A stretch of DNA of 64,000 bases, taken from NCBI GenBank assembly GCA_963978905.1, contig OZ022257.1, positions 44,774,203 through 44,838,202 of the forward strand, in the 5' to 3' direction. The stretch is from Trichostrongylus colubriformis. Lineage: Eukaryota; Nematoda; Chromadorea; Rhabditida; Trichostrongylidae. Positions 11,583-22,741 of the stretch are shown in pieces. The notes under the pieces are model-generated. The model searched no databases. It was not told the origin of the DNA and saw only the letters and a program-made list of their open reading frames with translations. A program made the translations under genes and the position numbers. Positions within the stretch are counted from its first letter, which is position 1; every line of letters begins with the position of its first letter.

Positions 11583-12559
11583 CCTCCCTCAGCTCGGGTG
11601 TACTTATCACAGTAAGATTTCATTCGACATTGTCGGGTACGAAACACCACCTGGGCCCCTTTTTCGTAGAGCATATTCTGCTTGGAAACAGAATGAGCTA
11701 TGTAGAGATGTCAAGCATACATTGTGTTAATCTGCTTGAAACATGTGATGGCGCCGACGAGAAGTATGAGTTCCTGTTGAATGCGTTGCACACAACCATA
11801 GATTATTACATTCCCTGTGCATGTGTCACTTCTTTCAAATCGGTAGTACTTCCAGGGTATTGCGGAGCATGAGTCATCATCGTGAATGCCTTCACTCAAG
11901 GGCTAGACGTACTGGAGATTGCAAAAATATAGAGAACATACAGTAAAGATTTTTACTCGCCTAAAAAAGTTTATTCGCAGTATCGGGAAGAAAATTAACG
12001 AGGCTGGAAATTTCTAGAGGTCATTAAGTAAAGTCTATGAGCTTCTCGAAAAGGGAAGATTTAGTGACAACCAATGCACATGACAGAGCGAAATTTTTTT
12101 TCAGTTCTTGAGGTTCTGTCTGACTGAGAATGGAAAATGCCCAATCACTCTGTGTCCTCGACGTCGACTATGAGTGTGGTCCCGTGATTTCAACCGAGTC
12201 AACTTTATGGGGGTATCACTGCTTGACCCAAATCCTCCTCGGTAACTCCTGACTTTATTCCGCTATTCTTGTGGAGAAGGCAATTAAGGTCATTTGCGGA
12301 CCGCGTACGTATTCAGTCATTCGTTTTTGTTGAGGAATACGGCTGCGAATTAGGAGCATTCATTTGTGACACCGGTATTGAAGGAAGAACTTCTCCCGAT
12401 CCGGCCAATTACCGATGAGTCAGCATAACATTTATGTTTTATTTGTTTTTTGCAAAATCCCTAATGATCATATTCTTAAGCATCTGCTGTCATTAAAATC
12501 ATCCCGCATGCCCAACATTGCTTATCCCTGGTCGTTTAGTGGAGGCGTATATGACTGAT

Positions 12560-14300
12560 TATGAGTCTAGAGCACTGGTCTAATTGTAAGGAGCTTGATA
12601 ACAGTCACCGGAGCAATATTATATATTTTGACTTTGCCAAAGCTTTTCGACAGAGTATCCCACAAGATACTGGGCTATCACCCTGTCTTCATGAAAAGAT
12701 TGATCAACTTCCTCTCCGACCTGCGCTTCGCAGATGCGGCTTGGGCAAGAATCCATATCTGTCTGAAGAGCTAGTTCTCGTAACTAATATGTATGCTGGT
12801 AATATGACAAATTTTAGAGTCATCAGTGAACTAATTGTAAGGGAAAGAGAGCAACTGCGAGGCCATCACTCGGCTGAGTGGGTGGATAAAGCGATTGCAA
12901 CCACCCTTTGGCTCCGAATAAGGAATTGTGTATGAGAATTGTTTCTGATTCGAAGGCCCTTCCTTTCTCGTATGTGGTCGATGGGATTACAATCTCTCTT
13001 GTCAATCTCTCAAGGGATCTGGTTTCTACGCTGGCGGTGTTCTCTACTGCGGCTTTGCTGGTGACATATAATTTATCAGCGTATCAATTCCAGTCGTAAC
13101 AACGAATCGGTACAGAGAGCACTTGATGTGAGCAGATATGACAGCGAATCGCTTCGCGGCGTTTCACTCGCGGCGCCACCAGGACGACACGCCGTATAGA
13201 TTGCCCTAGGGAGCCGGCCGAGCGTCACTGCGTCACGTCTGCGCTTCCACTCATGTCACACTGCCTCGCTTGAAGGCTGCCATGCCCTGCCACTGGCACT
13301 CGCACCCGCCGCGCCGCTCGCCGCGGGCGGCCATGCGATTGGCTGTCAAATCTGCACACCCCGAGAGCACTTGATCGTACATCCAGTTGGGCCACCGAAT
13401 AGGGTCTTCCGCTGTTCAGAAAAAGAACTTAAGTGCTGCACATTGGGTCTTCTAGCCCTATCTATCACTACAATATTGCTGGATCCCCGGCAGCCCCCGT
13501 CACACAAATTAAGGACCTCGGCCCTTTGGTCACCACGCACCTCAGCTTCGACAAGCACTCGAATTTGTCGCTAACAGAGGTCTCAGTGCCGTACACAAAC
13601 TATTCAAAGTCTTGTCTACAAACTACAGCTCTGTTCTTTTGCTTGCATTCAAAAAGTACGTGCGGCCTTGCTCGAATAAGGAACAGTAGTCTTTAGCCTG
13701 CACAAAAAGAAATCCGCTGAACTGATTGAAAAAGTCCAGAACAGCTTTAATAGACAAATGCTTAAAGCAGTAGGGCTGTGCTATGAGAACATTCCTTCGA
13801 GACTTAAAAGAAACCGCAACCTCGGTCTTCAATCTCTTCAATGGAGAAGAAAAAATTTCGACTTGTCGATGCTCTGCAAAATTCGTTATGGTCTCACGGG
13901 ACTTGAAGGCACACCTCGCGGTAAATTGTGAGAGTTCTTGCGCGTATTACAGGTCGTAAAGGCCTTGCTTCACCCACCAGTGAAGAAAAATGAATCAAAA
14001 CTCCTCAAAACCACCAAAAATAGAACTCCCTGTATTCAGTCATCGACGATGTTGGAGATTATAGAAGAGCTTTTGCTCGATGATATCGCGCAAAATGCTA
14101 CGATATCACCTGTTCCTCTCTGTTGAAGCTGCCCTCCCCATTAAAAGCGCTGCCTTATCTTGTCTTATCGCAAGTTTCCTTCTACACGTAAATGTCACGT
14201 TGGAAATTTGTTCGTCTAAGGCTAGGTGTGATTCGGCTCGATGGGCTCAACTCAGCTCGGGTAAAGCGCGCTTATCGCCGCGAGGATGAACGATCAAACC
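12560..14300 (+). pseudogene. CR1/Jockey-like LINE reverse transcriptase remnant
   Basis: Frameshifted pieces on the plus strand match the order of a non-LTR retrotransposon RT. About 12610-12650 reads IIYFDFAKAF (palm motif). Near 13050 a FAGD stands where F/YADD is expected. About 13433-13560 reads LHIGSSSPIYHYNIAGSP then VTQIKDLG. Around 13660-13900 the frames contain VRPLLEYG-like and LGLQSLQWRR-like text. Several frameshifts, stops and one 235-bp insertion (13128-13362) make it a dead copy. Subfamily assignment is tentative. Confidence 0.7.
13128..13362. mobile_element. Small GC-rich element inserted in the LINE, flanked by a direct repeat
   Basis: The 235-bp insert is bounded by the direct repeat gagagcacttgat (13115-13127 and 13363-13375). 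Its ends are imperfect inverted repeats: gtgagcagatatgacagc on the left, gtgtgcagatttgacagc on the right when reverse-complemented. The 13-bp match may be a 9-10 bp target duplication plus chance extension, which would suit a Mutator-like MITE. No coding capacity. Confidence 0.65.
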
Positions 14301-14859
14301 GCAAGAAGGGTGCAGCCTGAGCACCTATCTCAGGACCTACTTGTCCCAAGAAAGCAAGTCACTAATGCGATTATCGCATTGGAGATTGGCGCGTGGTGTG
14401 CCTTTAATGTCAGATCGTTCATAGTGTAAGACCATTCATAACCAGATGTGGGAAAACGAAATTGCTCAGGCCCCCAGCCGAACTCAATAATCGATTTCAC
14501 TTGTTTTCCTTACGCACCTGCTCGCTATATCACACCTTGAGCAATAAAAAGGTGATACACGCCAGTCTTCACTCCTTCAAAAAGATCATTGACGAATACC
14601 TCGACCAATGGTGGCCCCTCACATGGATTGCTTCCTTCACTTTCATGCTTTTGTGTATCATTGTCCTCTCCTGATTTTAGCCTTTTCTCGCTTGCTTTGT
14701 CTACTTATATTGTAATGTTTTGCCGCTATGTTTGCCGCTGCGGCTAATGATTTACAGTTTTAATGTTTGATGTTATTTGGGCAATGTTGTGGCCACTGCA
14801 TGAGCTACCTCATGTAATAAATAAATGAAGCGGTGCAAGTTAGCTCTGTTGCGTACGTG

Positions 14860-15140
14860 GCACAATCTCAAGGCACTGTCCACCACGAACAAGTGTATTC
14901 TGCTAGAATCGTATAAGGTCTATGTCCGGCCCTTGGTCGAAAGGTAGTTGAAGAAGCCGGCTCCTACATGTAGGGGCACGTGGGCACTCTTTCCCGTCGG
15001 AAATTCCGGCACATGTAGTCTTCTTATCAAGCTAGAAGAGATTTGCGTAATAAAGCCGAGCGCAGCTGTAAGTGCGGATTGGTATCCAGAAAGAGTCATC
15101 TAGTCCATTAATTCAACAGCTAGGCCTATCAAGCTATGAT
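14860..15140 (+). pseudogene. LINE C-terminal fragment
   Basis: Plus-strand translation contains a VRTWHNLKALSTTNKCILLESYKVYVRPLVER-like stretch, the same part of a CR1-like RT found in the LINE upstream, followed by frameshifted downstream text. It is a 5'-truncated remnant. The sequence between 14300 and 14860 is unassigned and AT-rich. Confidence 0.5.
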
Positions 15141-15616
15141 CTTAAGACTTGAATTCGCATTTAGAAACTGGACAAAGCAAAACACTGGTGGAGCGACTAC
15201 GATTTGCACTTGTGAAAATGATTTTCACAAATTCTTCAACGGTACACGAAGAGAGTCAAAAGAGAATGGGCACCGAAGGAGTTTTTGTGACGTTTTCGGA
15301 GAGGTTTTTTTGACAGAAATAGCGAGCGCAAGAGAGCTGAAGATCGTAAATCGCTTTGGCTGAATCCCATAAAAGGACGTGGCGAGTTGAATTACAAGCT
15401 TTGTTCAACATTTAAGTTGCTGGTTCTCTTCAGTCGGCATCCTACCAGGGAGATTTTCTTCAATTCTACAGCAAGCGGCAACCTCCCTCAGTCCTCATTG
15501 AGGAATTCCTGAAAATATCCCCGTCTCTGAGCTTTAGCGGCTTCCCACAAATTATGCAAATGCTTTTATTACTTTTATTTATAAATGTTGCCTAGTAACC
15601 TCACAGTTTCTGCTGA

Positions 15617-16082
15617 TTATGGATAAGCTCTGGGTTGGCAGGTTATCTATTATCATTAATCAATTTAATTGGGAGTGAGGGGTGGTGTAGCGAGAAATGG
15701 CGCTGCTCCAGCAGAACGCTGATAAGTCGCATATTCTGTTTTTTCCCTTATTACTACCTTTTTTACCTAGTTTAACACTTCGAACACGGTTCGTGCACAG
15801 TGTCAGGCATCTCGCAGTGTAAGTTAACAAATAAATAAATGGCTAAGAAAAAAACTTGATGAATAAGGTTAAATCTTTACGCTGAAGGAACGCTTTTCGG
15901 AATACGCCATACTGATGCAAATCAAGAGAGATGGTATTGGTTGTCCTGAACCGACCCTGATCCACTTACTTGATTTCAGGCGCTGGCTGGAGCAGCGCCA
16001 TTTCTCGCTACACCACCCCTCACTCTCAAATAAATTGATTAATGATAATTGATAACCTGCCAACCCAGAGCTTATCCATAAG
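15617..16082. repeat. Inverted-repeat element with about 100-bp arms
   Basis: Arms at about 15617-15713 and 15985-16082 are close reverse complements: ttatggataagctctgggtt through gagaaatggcgctgctccag on one side, the complement on the other. About 270 bp lie between. Just outside the right arm, 16069-16124 forms a second hairpin (ataagcca...tggcttat). No transposase; a MITE-like fold-back. Confidence 0.7.
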
Positions 16083-16246
16083 CCATATACATACTTATAG
16101 GTATGTTGGCTTATGGATACCTCTCTGATTTCTTGGGAATACGTTTTCTATACCTTTTATTCTCGAGTACCCTCGAGTTACGCTGAAAATAATTATGCTT
16201 CATAATTTCGTGATGAAAAGTGTAATGCAAAGTTTGTTATTCCAGA

Positions 16247-18597
16247 ATGAGGATTCTCATTTTGTTATTACTTGGTTTGGTCCTCTATGCAGCCGCAGCT
16301 ACTGTAAACATCGAGAAAGTTGAGGTATCATGGAAAGACAGTGCATTTTTGCAAAATTTAGGCAATTTGTAGGAATGAAACACCATAAACTTACATCTAG
16401 TGAGGGTTGTTAGTGCAGAACACCTTCAGAACCTCTGTTTTTTTAAGGGCTCGTCCAACACCAAAGATGCCGACGTAGCCGGAAGTGATACTGAGGTGAG
16501 TATGTGGTGGGTCATTTTGTAGTTAAACTGATAGTGGACTTATCAACGGCCGAGAAAGAACGGGTGCCAACTGATTTCTGTGATGCAAGTAGTGGTCCGA
16601 TTTCTGTAAGAATGTCGTAGCCGTATTTGGCTCATTAAATTGAGGAAAGTCGTTGATCAGGAGGAAAGAGTTTGGGGAATCGAAAGGTAATGGTGAAAAG
16701 CAAATACAGTGCTACAAAGAATCTTCCGGTATGCTTGTGTAATTCCGGGAAGTTCCGTGAGTTCCACTCGATCCCTGTTCAGCTCCTTTGCTGGTGCCTT
16801 AAAATTCATGTTTACCATAATTGACGATTGGGGTGTAAGGGCACGAGGTGTATAGAAGTTTTGAAAGATGCACCCTGGGCTTCTAATAAAGGCTTACGTC
16901 GGCGCGCCTACCTGTGCACTTGTTCGTTGCCCCACTCCTCCACGATAAGAAAGCACGCCTACTAAAAAACCAGAAAGGAGAGGGGATCCCATTTCTTGTA
17001 GCCAGTAGAGCACACGAAATAAAAAGTTTTTCGAACGTTATAAAACGCTTAACTTAACCATACTATATATGATGATCGTGGCGAGAGCCCATGCTAACAA
17101 TAACATGGACTCCAACTCGGATCTGGCATAGTACCAAACTATTCGAATTTCGTGTTCGAACTTGTGGCCACCTGCCGCAATCATCATACTGTAGTATGAG
17201 TAGGTCAACCGTTTCATAAACAGAGCGCCCCACTTGAGTGCCACCGTCACCGCCGGTGTCGGCGTCATTGCGCAAAGTATGAAGCGGTCAAAGAGCTCGA
17301 CAGCCGTCTCTCATTCTACTACTTGCTGAAGGCCTTTCATGGAGGGTGGTCTTTTGTCTTTTAAAAGGGTCCTTTTGCCCTTTAGTGGTGCCTTGCTCCC
17401 CTGGAAATACCAGCACGTTTGTTGACAACAGTCACTATTTAGCAGGATACTACTCGTTATCTTCAGCAGCTTTTCAGAGCTTTGCTGACTCAACTGTGGC
17501 CCTGAACGCCTCGCCGGACCTAGTAGTGAACGGAGATCAGGTGAGGTTTTTTGACGTTAAGAAACAGGTTTTATGGAAAGGTTCACGAAAGCCGAAAACA
17601 TTTTTCGAGAGAGATATGGCTAGGTCGCAGCTTCTCCACTAGATCACTCGTTTTTCAGCAAAGGTAGCAGACGCGATAAATTCGATCGCATGTTGAAAAT
17701 GAAAGTAGAGAAGCCGACTAAGACTAAGAAAAGCGAGATGAAACGGCTAGAAATCAAAGAAGCACCCTCATTTTTACTGATTTTTACGAGAACACTTCAC
17801 GGCTCATCAGGAATTACACGAGTAATTATCGATCGGAGCTGCTCAGATACTGGGATGTGACAGTAATATGCAGTTAAACGACACGTTTGCTTGCGGGAGG
17901 AGATAGGGCAGCGAGTGGTCCACAGGGCAGCGTGGGATTTTCCTAAGAGCAAGCGTGACAATCGTGACAATTGCGCTAAGCATTCAAGCCCTCATGATCA
18001 ATTATGGTAGGCATATTCCTCCTCCTAAACACTCTAGCGATTCCTTTTGTTCAGTTGAAAGATCGCCATACTGATTACTCACCACTGCGACAAGTTGGTC
18101 AAAATCGGGCAAGGAAGCGATGACCGCCTTCAAGTGCGTGCTTAATACACAACGGGACCAGCCAGGTCCCTGTCACGTACGATGACCCAGCTCGAGTGTC
18201 TTGTCGCACACCTCTGACTTTTCTACTAGCACTGTTTCAAGCTTCAGGAGCGACTTCGTTCATTTACAACTTTTCCCTACTGACGCATGCTTGCCATGCT
18301 ATTCTCATTGTTTGCTTGCTTATGAATGATAGCAGCAACCATCTCAATGACAATCATTTCCAGAGCAAGGAAGGTGCGCTTCAGCATCACCGTGAAAAAC
18401 GTGGCGCAATCCGAAGGCGTCTCCGCAAGCAGCGTGACAATCTGCGACGTCGACTGTGGGAAAAAGATTGCTACTTGAAGATTGCACGCTTGAAGAAGAA
18501 TTTTTACCTAGAACAAGTGAAAGTTCTGAACTCAACAACGACCAGCACATCCACCACAACTACCACCACGACTACCACCGTTGCACCAGGACCGTAA
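16247..18597 (+). CDS. Secreted basic protein with Thr-rich tail, gene C of the family
   Basis: Minimal model: exons 16247-16324, 16448-16495 and 18364-18597, with phase-0 GT-AG introns, about 119 aa. TTCCAG one base before the ATG suggests trans-splicing. Exon 1 is a signal peptide (MRILILLLLGLVLYAAA), very like gene A. The last exon has Arg-Glu-Lys-Arg-Gly, comparable with Arg-Thr-Lys-Arg-Gly in gene A, then an Arg/Lys-rich stretch (IRRRLRKQRDNLRRRL) and a tail of about 15 Thr residues ending VAPGP, a candidate O-glycosylation region. AATAAA is at 18774-18779. Intron 2 is about 1.9 kb and contains a repeat (17038-17290). It may hide further exons near 17480-17545 or 17660-17740, but I could not join those in phase. 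Function unknown; membership rests on architecture, signal-peptide similarity and intron phase. Confidence 0.65.
17038..17290. repeat. Fold-back repeat related to the BEL insertion site
   Basis: Contains gatgatcgtggcgaga and, inverted, gcaatcatcatactgtagtatga, then cataaacagagcgccc and an end cgcaaagtatgaagcgg. The same elements occur in the fold-back at 27087-27441/36302-36353, so these are members of one family. It sits in intron 2 of the secreted-protein gene. Confidence 0.55.
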
Positions 18598-18948
18598 GCG
18601 AGCGAGCCAGTAATCTTGCGATCAGGGACGGTAAATCCTAATGTTACATTCAGAGCAACTGTAAAGTAAAGATACGTCCACCTCCGTACCGTGGTAGTAA
18701 TATCTTGCTCAATTTCCAGTGTTTATTATGCCGATTTAGTTACAACTAGTAATTTATTGCAATTTCTCTATGAAATAAATATATTTAGCAATACAATTCC
18801 CATTGCTCACAATCTATCTCAACTGCGTGGGCTGATGCAGGAGGAGCTCATACGGCGTCGCATCGCATGATTTCGAGTTTTCATTTCTCGCTAGAAGCCC
18901 TGCGCGGAAATGACGTGCGCCGTATTCGCGGTGTGGTATGGGCCTCTT

Positions 18949-19122
18949 CGGACGCGTTCACACTCTGCGGTGCCGGCAGCAGGGCGTGGCTGCCTGCCTC
19001 TGCACCTCAGCCTATGCCAGCCTGCCTGTTGTCTGCGTCGTCTCTGCACCTTCCCTGTGCCATTTTGCCTCGCTGCCTGTTAACGCAGTCAGGCCCTGCC
19101 GGCGTTTAGTATGAACGCGGCC
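18949..19122. repeat. GC-rich miniature inverted-repeat element
   Basis: About 174 bp, left end ggacgcgttcacactctgcg, right end tttagtatgaacgcggcc. Interior contains gcagggcgtggctgcctgc and tgcctcgctgcctgtt, shared with the copies at 7032, 43413 and 50190. Confidence 0.65.
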
Positions 19123-19246
19123 TTCTGCACTACGCACGACCTTGTACTGTGCATATGCACTAAAAATAAACCACGCTTCCGCTTCATAAGAACTCCGACA
19201 CAACCGTCAAACACTTTCATCTGTACATGCATTAAACGAAAGACAC

Positions 19247-21163
19247 TTAATAGATCAAGAAATAACTTTTTATTCTTTCACATACACAATAACTAGGAAC
19301 TTTACCTTTCCGAGCATCACAACAAGCTCGTGGGCACGAAACTTTACAGTGACGACCTCTTTCTCCCCGTTTTCCAGGTGCACCAGGTGAGCCGGTTCTA
19401 CCGACAAATCCAGGCTCTCCAGGTGGACCTTTAGGCCCCACAGGACCAGCAAGTCCCCGTTGGGCGTTTTTGCCTGGTTCGCCAGGTTGACCTGGAAAAC
19501 CATGCTCTCCAGCAATTCCAGGTCGTCCAGGTAAGCCCACAGGTCCTTTGCCACCTATCGTTCCATTATTTCCACTGCTACCATGTGGCCCAGGTTTTCC
19601 TGAAGATCCACTCAAACCAGGTTCGCCGGGCAGCCCTTAAAACACTACTCTGAATGAACTCGACTTCTTTGCAGCTAAATCTTGAAAAATTTTACCTGGA
19701 CGTCCAGGAAGACCTTGAAGTGTGAGGCCCCTTCTAAAACGTCTCGATCCAGGGGAACCAGACGCACCAGGTAGACCAGGTGAACCTGGTGGACCAGGTG
19801 GACCAGGTCGACCAGGTGGACCAGGACGCCCAGGTTCTCCATTGGGACACTCTCTGAAAACGTGGGCATTATCGGTGTGTTATCGAATATACAGGGGGTG
19901 CCAAAAAAAAGTAATTTTGTCTCGTCCACTTTCACCCCACTTTAGTCGAACTACAGCAAATTCTGTTGAGATATTCACATCCCCAGATTCAAGAGCAGAC
20001 CTCACTCTATCACTATACTCCATGGCAGCCTTCTGCACGAGCAGGAACGGGAGCGAGGAAATGGTGAACAAGATGTGTCACCTCAACTGGGCAAAATCCG
20101 GAATTTCGTAGCTCTCATTCACAACCTTGCTGAGATCCGTTCACTTTGGGTACCTACGGGGATGCACACTGGGAGGTGTTCTTTAGGATCCCGTTTTTTC
20201 CGCGTTCCCAGCGCCCTTCGTTTCCAAGAGCCAAAACGTGCACTTACCACTGAAGCCCCTCCGGAGGCGGATTTGGGCATGAAAATGATACTTCGGATCA
20301 TAGCAGTCTTGTCCAAGCAGCAGGGGCTCTGTGACTTCCATGAACCAAAGGGCTAATCCTTAGGAAGCTTCCCACAAAAGACCCACCATGGAACCCGGCT
20401 CCACTGTTTTAAGGGGACCTTGAAACCGTGGGTGCTCCGAAGCCCGACTGTGCCGCTTAAAGGTTCTATATTTTTATGAAAATGAAAGTAGTGAGTCTCA
20501 GCTTGTTCCTGCTTTCAGAGGAACATTTCGGGAATATTTTGCCCCAATACTTTCACTTCTTTCGTTTCCCTATGTTTTGTATAATTGGGAGATGTGAGCC
20601 GTGGGCGAAATTACTTTTTTTTGGCACCCCCTGTACATACTAAATTACCTGCACGCTGGAAGAGGAGGCCTAGTAAATGGTGGTGAATAGTCCGGACGAA
20701 CACCCGGTGCACCACGTTCACCCGGAAGACCAGGCATACCGTAATCCCCTGGTAAACCGGGCGGTCCAGGTGGTCCAGGAGGACATGAGTTGTAATAGTT
20801 ACATATACAGTTACCAGACGATTGACGTGCACGGCGGGCATGGAGGTGTAACGTGAACCGGCCAGTGCGTAGGCGATGTCTGAAATAAACATGACTAGTT
20901 GACAGATGGACGTCATTATAGAAAACAACCCTGGAACCGGTTTTTATAAGCCTATCAAAGTGCATTGACCAATCAGGGTAGAGTTTTACGCAAACTCACC
21001 CGGCCTGCTTTTCCACCTCCCGGAATTCGGCCATGTCGCGTTGAAGTTCATCGGAGATCTCACCAAGTTTCATCGAAAGACTCGCCACCAGCAGGAGAGT
21101 CATCGTCGTGGCTCCGACAGACAGCAGGATGGACGCGTACGCAGCCCTCCTCCCGTCTACCAT
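19247..21163 (-). CDS. Nematode cuticle collagen
   Basis: Four minus-strand exons: 21000-21163, 20649-20879, 19696-19853, 19247-19635; introns GT-AG in phases 2, 2 and 1; about 313 aa, normal for the family. Exon 1 carries the N-terminal cuticle-collagen domain with one hydrophobic segment (about residues 10-32, SILLSVGATTMTLLLVAS). Exon 2 has a basic Arg-Arg-Ala-Arg site, as used for N-terminal processing, then Cys residues and the first Gly-X-Y block. Exons 3-4 add interrupted Gly-X-Y repeats and a C-terminal Cys cluster (CPRACCDARKG...YCVC). The product should be secreted from hypodermis and crosslinked into cuticle. TTTTCAG lies ten bases before the ATG, either a spliced-leader site or a cis acceptor. 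The intron between exons 2 and 3 contains a TA-flanked transposon. The extreme C-terminus (after VCE) overlaps an AATAAA and may be mis-ended. Which collagen it corresponds to is not clear. Confidence 0.88.
19892..20633. mobile_element. 742-bp Tc1/mariner-type non-autonomous element in a collagen intron
   Basis: Perfect 26-bp inverted termini begin CAGGGGGTGCC, run through an A8 tract and end gtaattt. The element is flanked by TA at 19890-19891 and 20634-20635, the hallmark duplication of the Tc1/mariner superfamily. No transposase was recognised inside. A diverged second copy is at 62726-63457, with matching interior text (gtgaacaagatgtgtcacctc versus gtgaacatgatgtgtcaactc, inverted). Confidence 0.8.
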
Positions 21164-22229
21164 AATTCGTGTCTGAAAACTCTTATTTACACCAATTTCA
21201 TGAACGAGTGAGCAGAGATCGGAGAAGACCATCGTGTTACTATAAGTTAACGGAGAAACCTCTCAAAATGGAGAATCACCACTCAAATGAAATTGAACAG
21301 ATGCAAAAAAAATTGTTTTCGACTCCGCAGAATAAATGGAGGCGGGGTTTTTGGCCGGATAGCGTGGGTAACAGTTGTTATTTCAGTTCGTCACATCAGG
21401 CCTTTTATACTTGGACGAGTCAGAAACGAGGGTGGAACAAACAAGCAATGCATCTTAGTATCTCATTTGTTACAAATTTATTCCTGACATTGTCGGAAAC
21501 CACATTTTACAGCATTTGATTCGACACGGACTCGGACAACTTGGGTGTGGTAATTGTGGTGCAAAATAGAAGATAATTTTCGTAAGAGTCAATGGTTAAA
21601 GTGAAGAACGGTAAAATAACGGCGATTTATTGAGTCGATGTACGAAAACGAATTGGAAGAGTTGGAACACGGAAGAATTTCTGCTTAGCAGTGTAATATA
21701 AAACAAACACGCCTGATCCTTGTGTGCATTATTTTCATTGCTAGTAAAGGTAAACTTTGAAGGGGGGGGGGGGGGCATAACTCGGCTCAAACTGCATTGT
21801 TTCAAATGAGTAAGAGTCTTTTGAATCAGCACTCTTTTGCCAACATGATGCGGACCTACTCATCTTACTTCAAAAAATTTCTACGATAGACGTCCGGCAA
21901 AGTGGGGAATAGTTAGCGCTAGATTTAAGCGTGTGGTGTACGATTGAAGGCTTCAGCCTGAGACTCGTTCAATTTCGGTAGACTATCTGTGGAATGCGGT
22001 CCTGCGGCTTTCATTTTTTGGAATTAGACGAATCCTGAGGTAGTACCATTGTATGGAAAGCTAATTTTTTGCTGCGAAACGAACGCTCATCGCTTCCTGC
22101 TACTTCAATTTAAGCGGATTGATCATCCGAAATTGCGAGCTACTCATTCTCACTTCGAAATTCATTGTACCAAGGACAAACCGATCACAACAACGAGCGC
22201 CTCCTATTTTTGCGGAGCTCGCATTTGTA
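21164..22229. other. No gene recognised
   Basis: No supported exon chain. Contains a 14-base G tract at 21762-21775. Confidence 0.5.
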
Positions 22230-22741
22230 CAGTAGCGCTCAAAAGTCTTCGGCCAAACCTTTTTTGTCATAAATTTTTTTCTACTCGACCAAACTTGACA
22301 AAATTTTTATATGTGGGGCCTGAACCTATTGCCAACATTTCCTTCTACTTGAGTGCCGCTTGACACTTTTCATGGTTTTTTACAAGAATTTACTACAAGA
22401 CCACCGAAAAAAGTTAAAGGCTCGGTCAAGAAAAACGGCTTTCTTTATTCTTTACAAAAACAAATTGAGTAAGCCTCAGAGAGCATCAATACTTCGTAGA
22501 AAGACCACGAGTTTTGATGACAGCGGCACAGCGGGACGGCATAGGAATGACACTCCAAAAACAAAAAATTGCATTTAACCTTGTAACTGAAACCGTTGAG
22601 CGCCAGAATAGTATACTTAGTATGCAGTGTCTCCAAGTACAACATACTAAAATTTCTCTTAGATCGGTGCAGTTGCAAAAAAGTTGCCAGTAAAAAACCC
22701 AGGTGAAAGATAATTTCGCCGAAGACTTTTGTGCGCTACTG
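22230..22741. mobile_element. 512-bp Tc1-like MITE
   Basis: Inverted ends CAGTAGCGCTCAAAAGTCTT (left) and, complemented, CAGTAGCGCACAAAAGTCTT (right), each next to TA (22228-22229 and 22742-22743). The CAGT start and TA target are typical of Tc1/mariner elements. The interior shows no intact transposase. Confidence 0.75.

Larger units (their letters stand above)
9704..12559. other. Gene-poor stretch containing a duplicated segment
   Basis: No convincing gene. Two related segments about 550 bp apart are listed separately (10853-11032 and 11404-11582). The rest is unassigned AT-rich sequence. Confidence 0.45.

Noticed and set aside
17346..17740. Possible extra exons of gene C (SFADSTVALNASPDLVVNGDQ and KGSRRDKFDRMLKMK)
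   Set aside because: Splice sites look good singly, but no combination joins them to each other or to the accepted exons in a stop-free phase.
19675..19935. Minus-strand frame rich in VHLVDLVHLV-type repeats, and a plus-strand Gly/Pro-rich frame
   Set aside because: Both are out-of-frame readings of the collagen Gly-X-Y exon; the phase-consistent collagen model explains the region.
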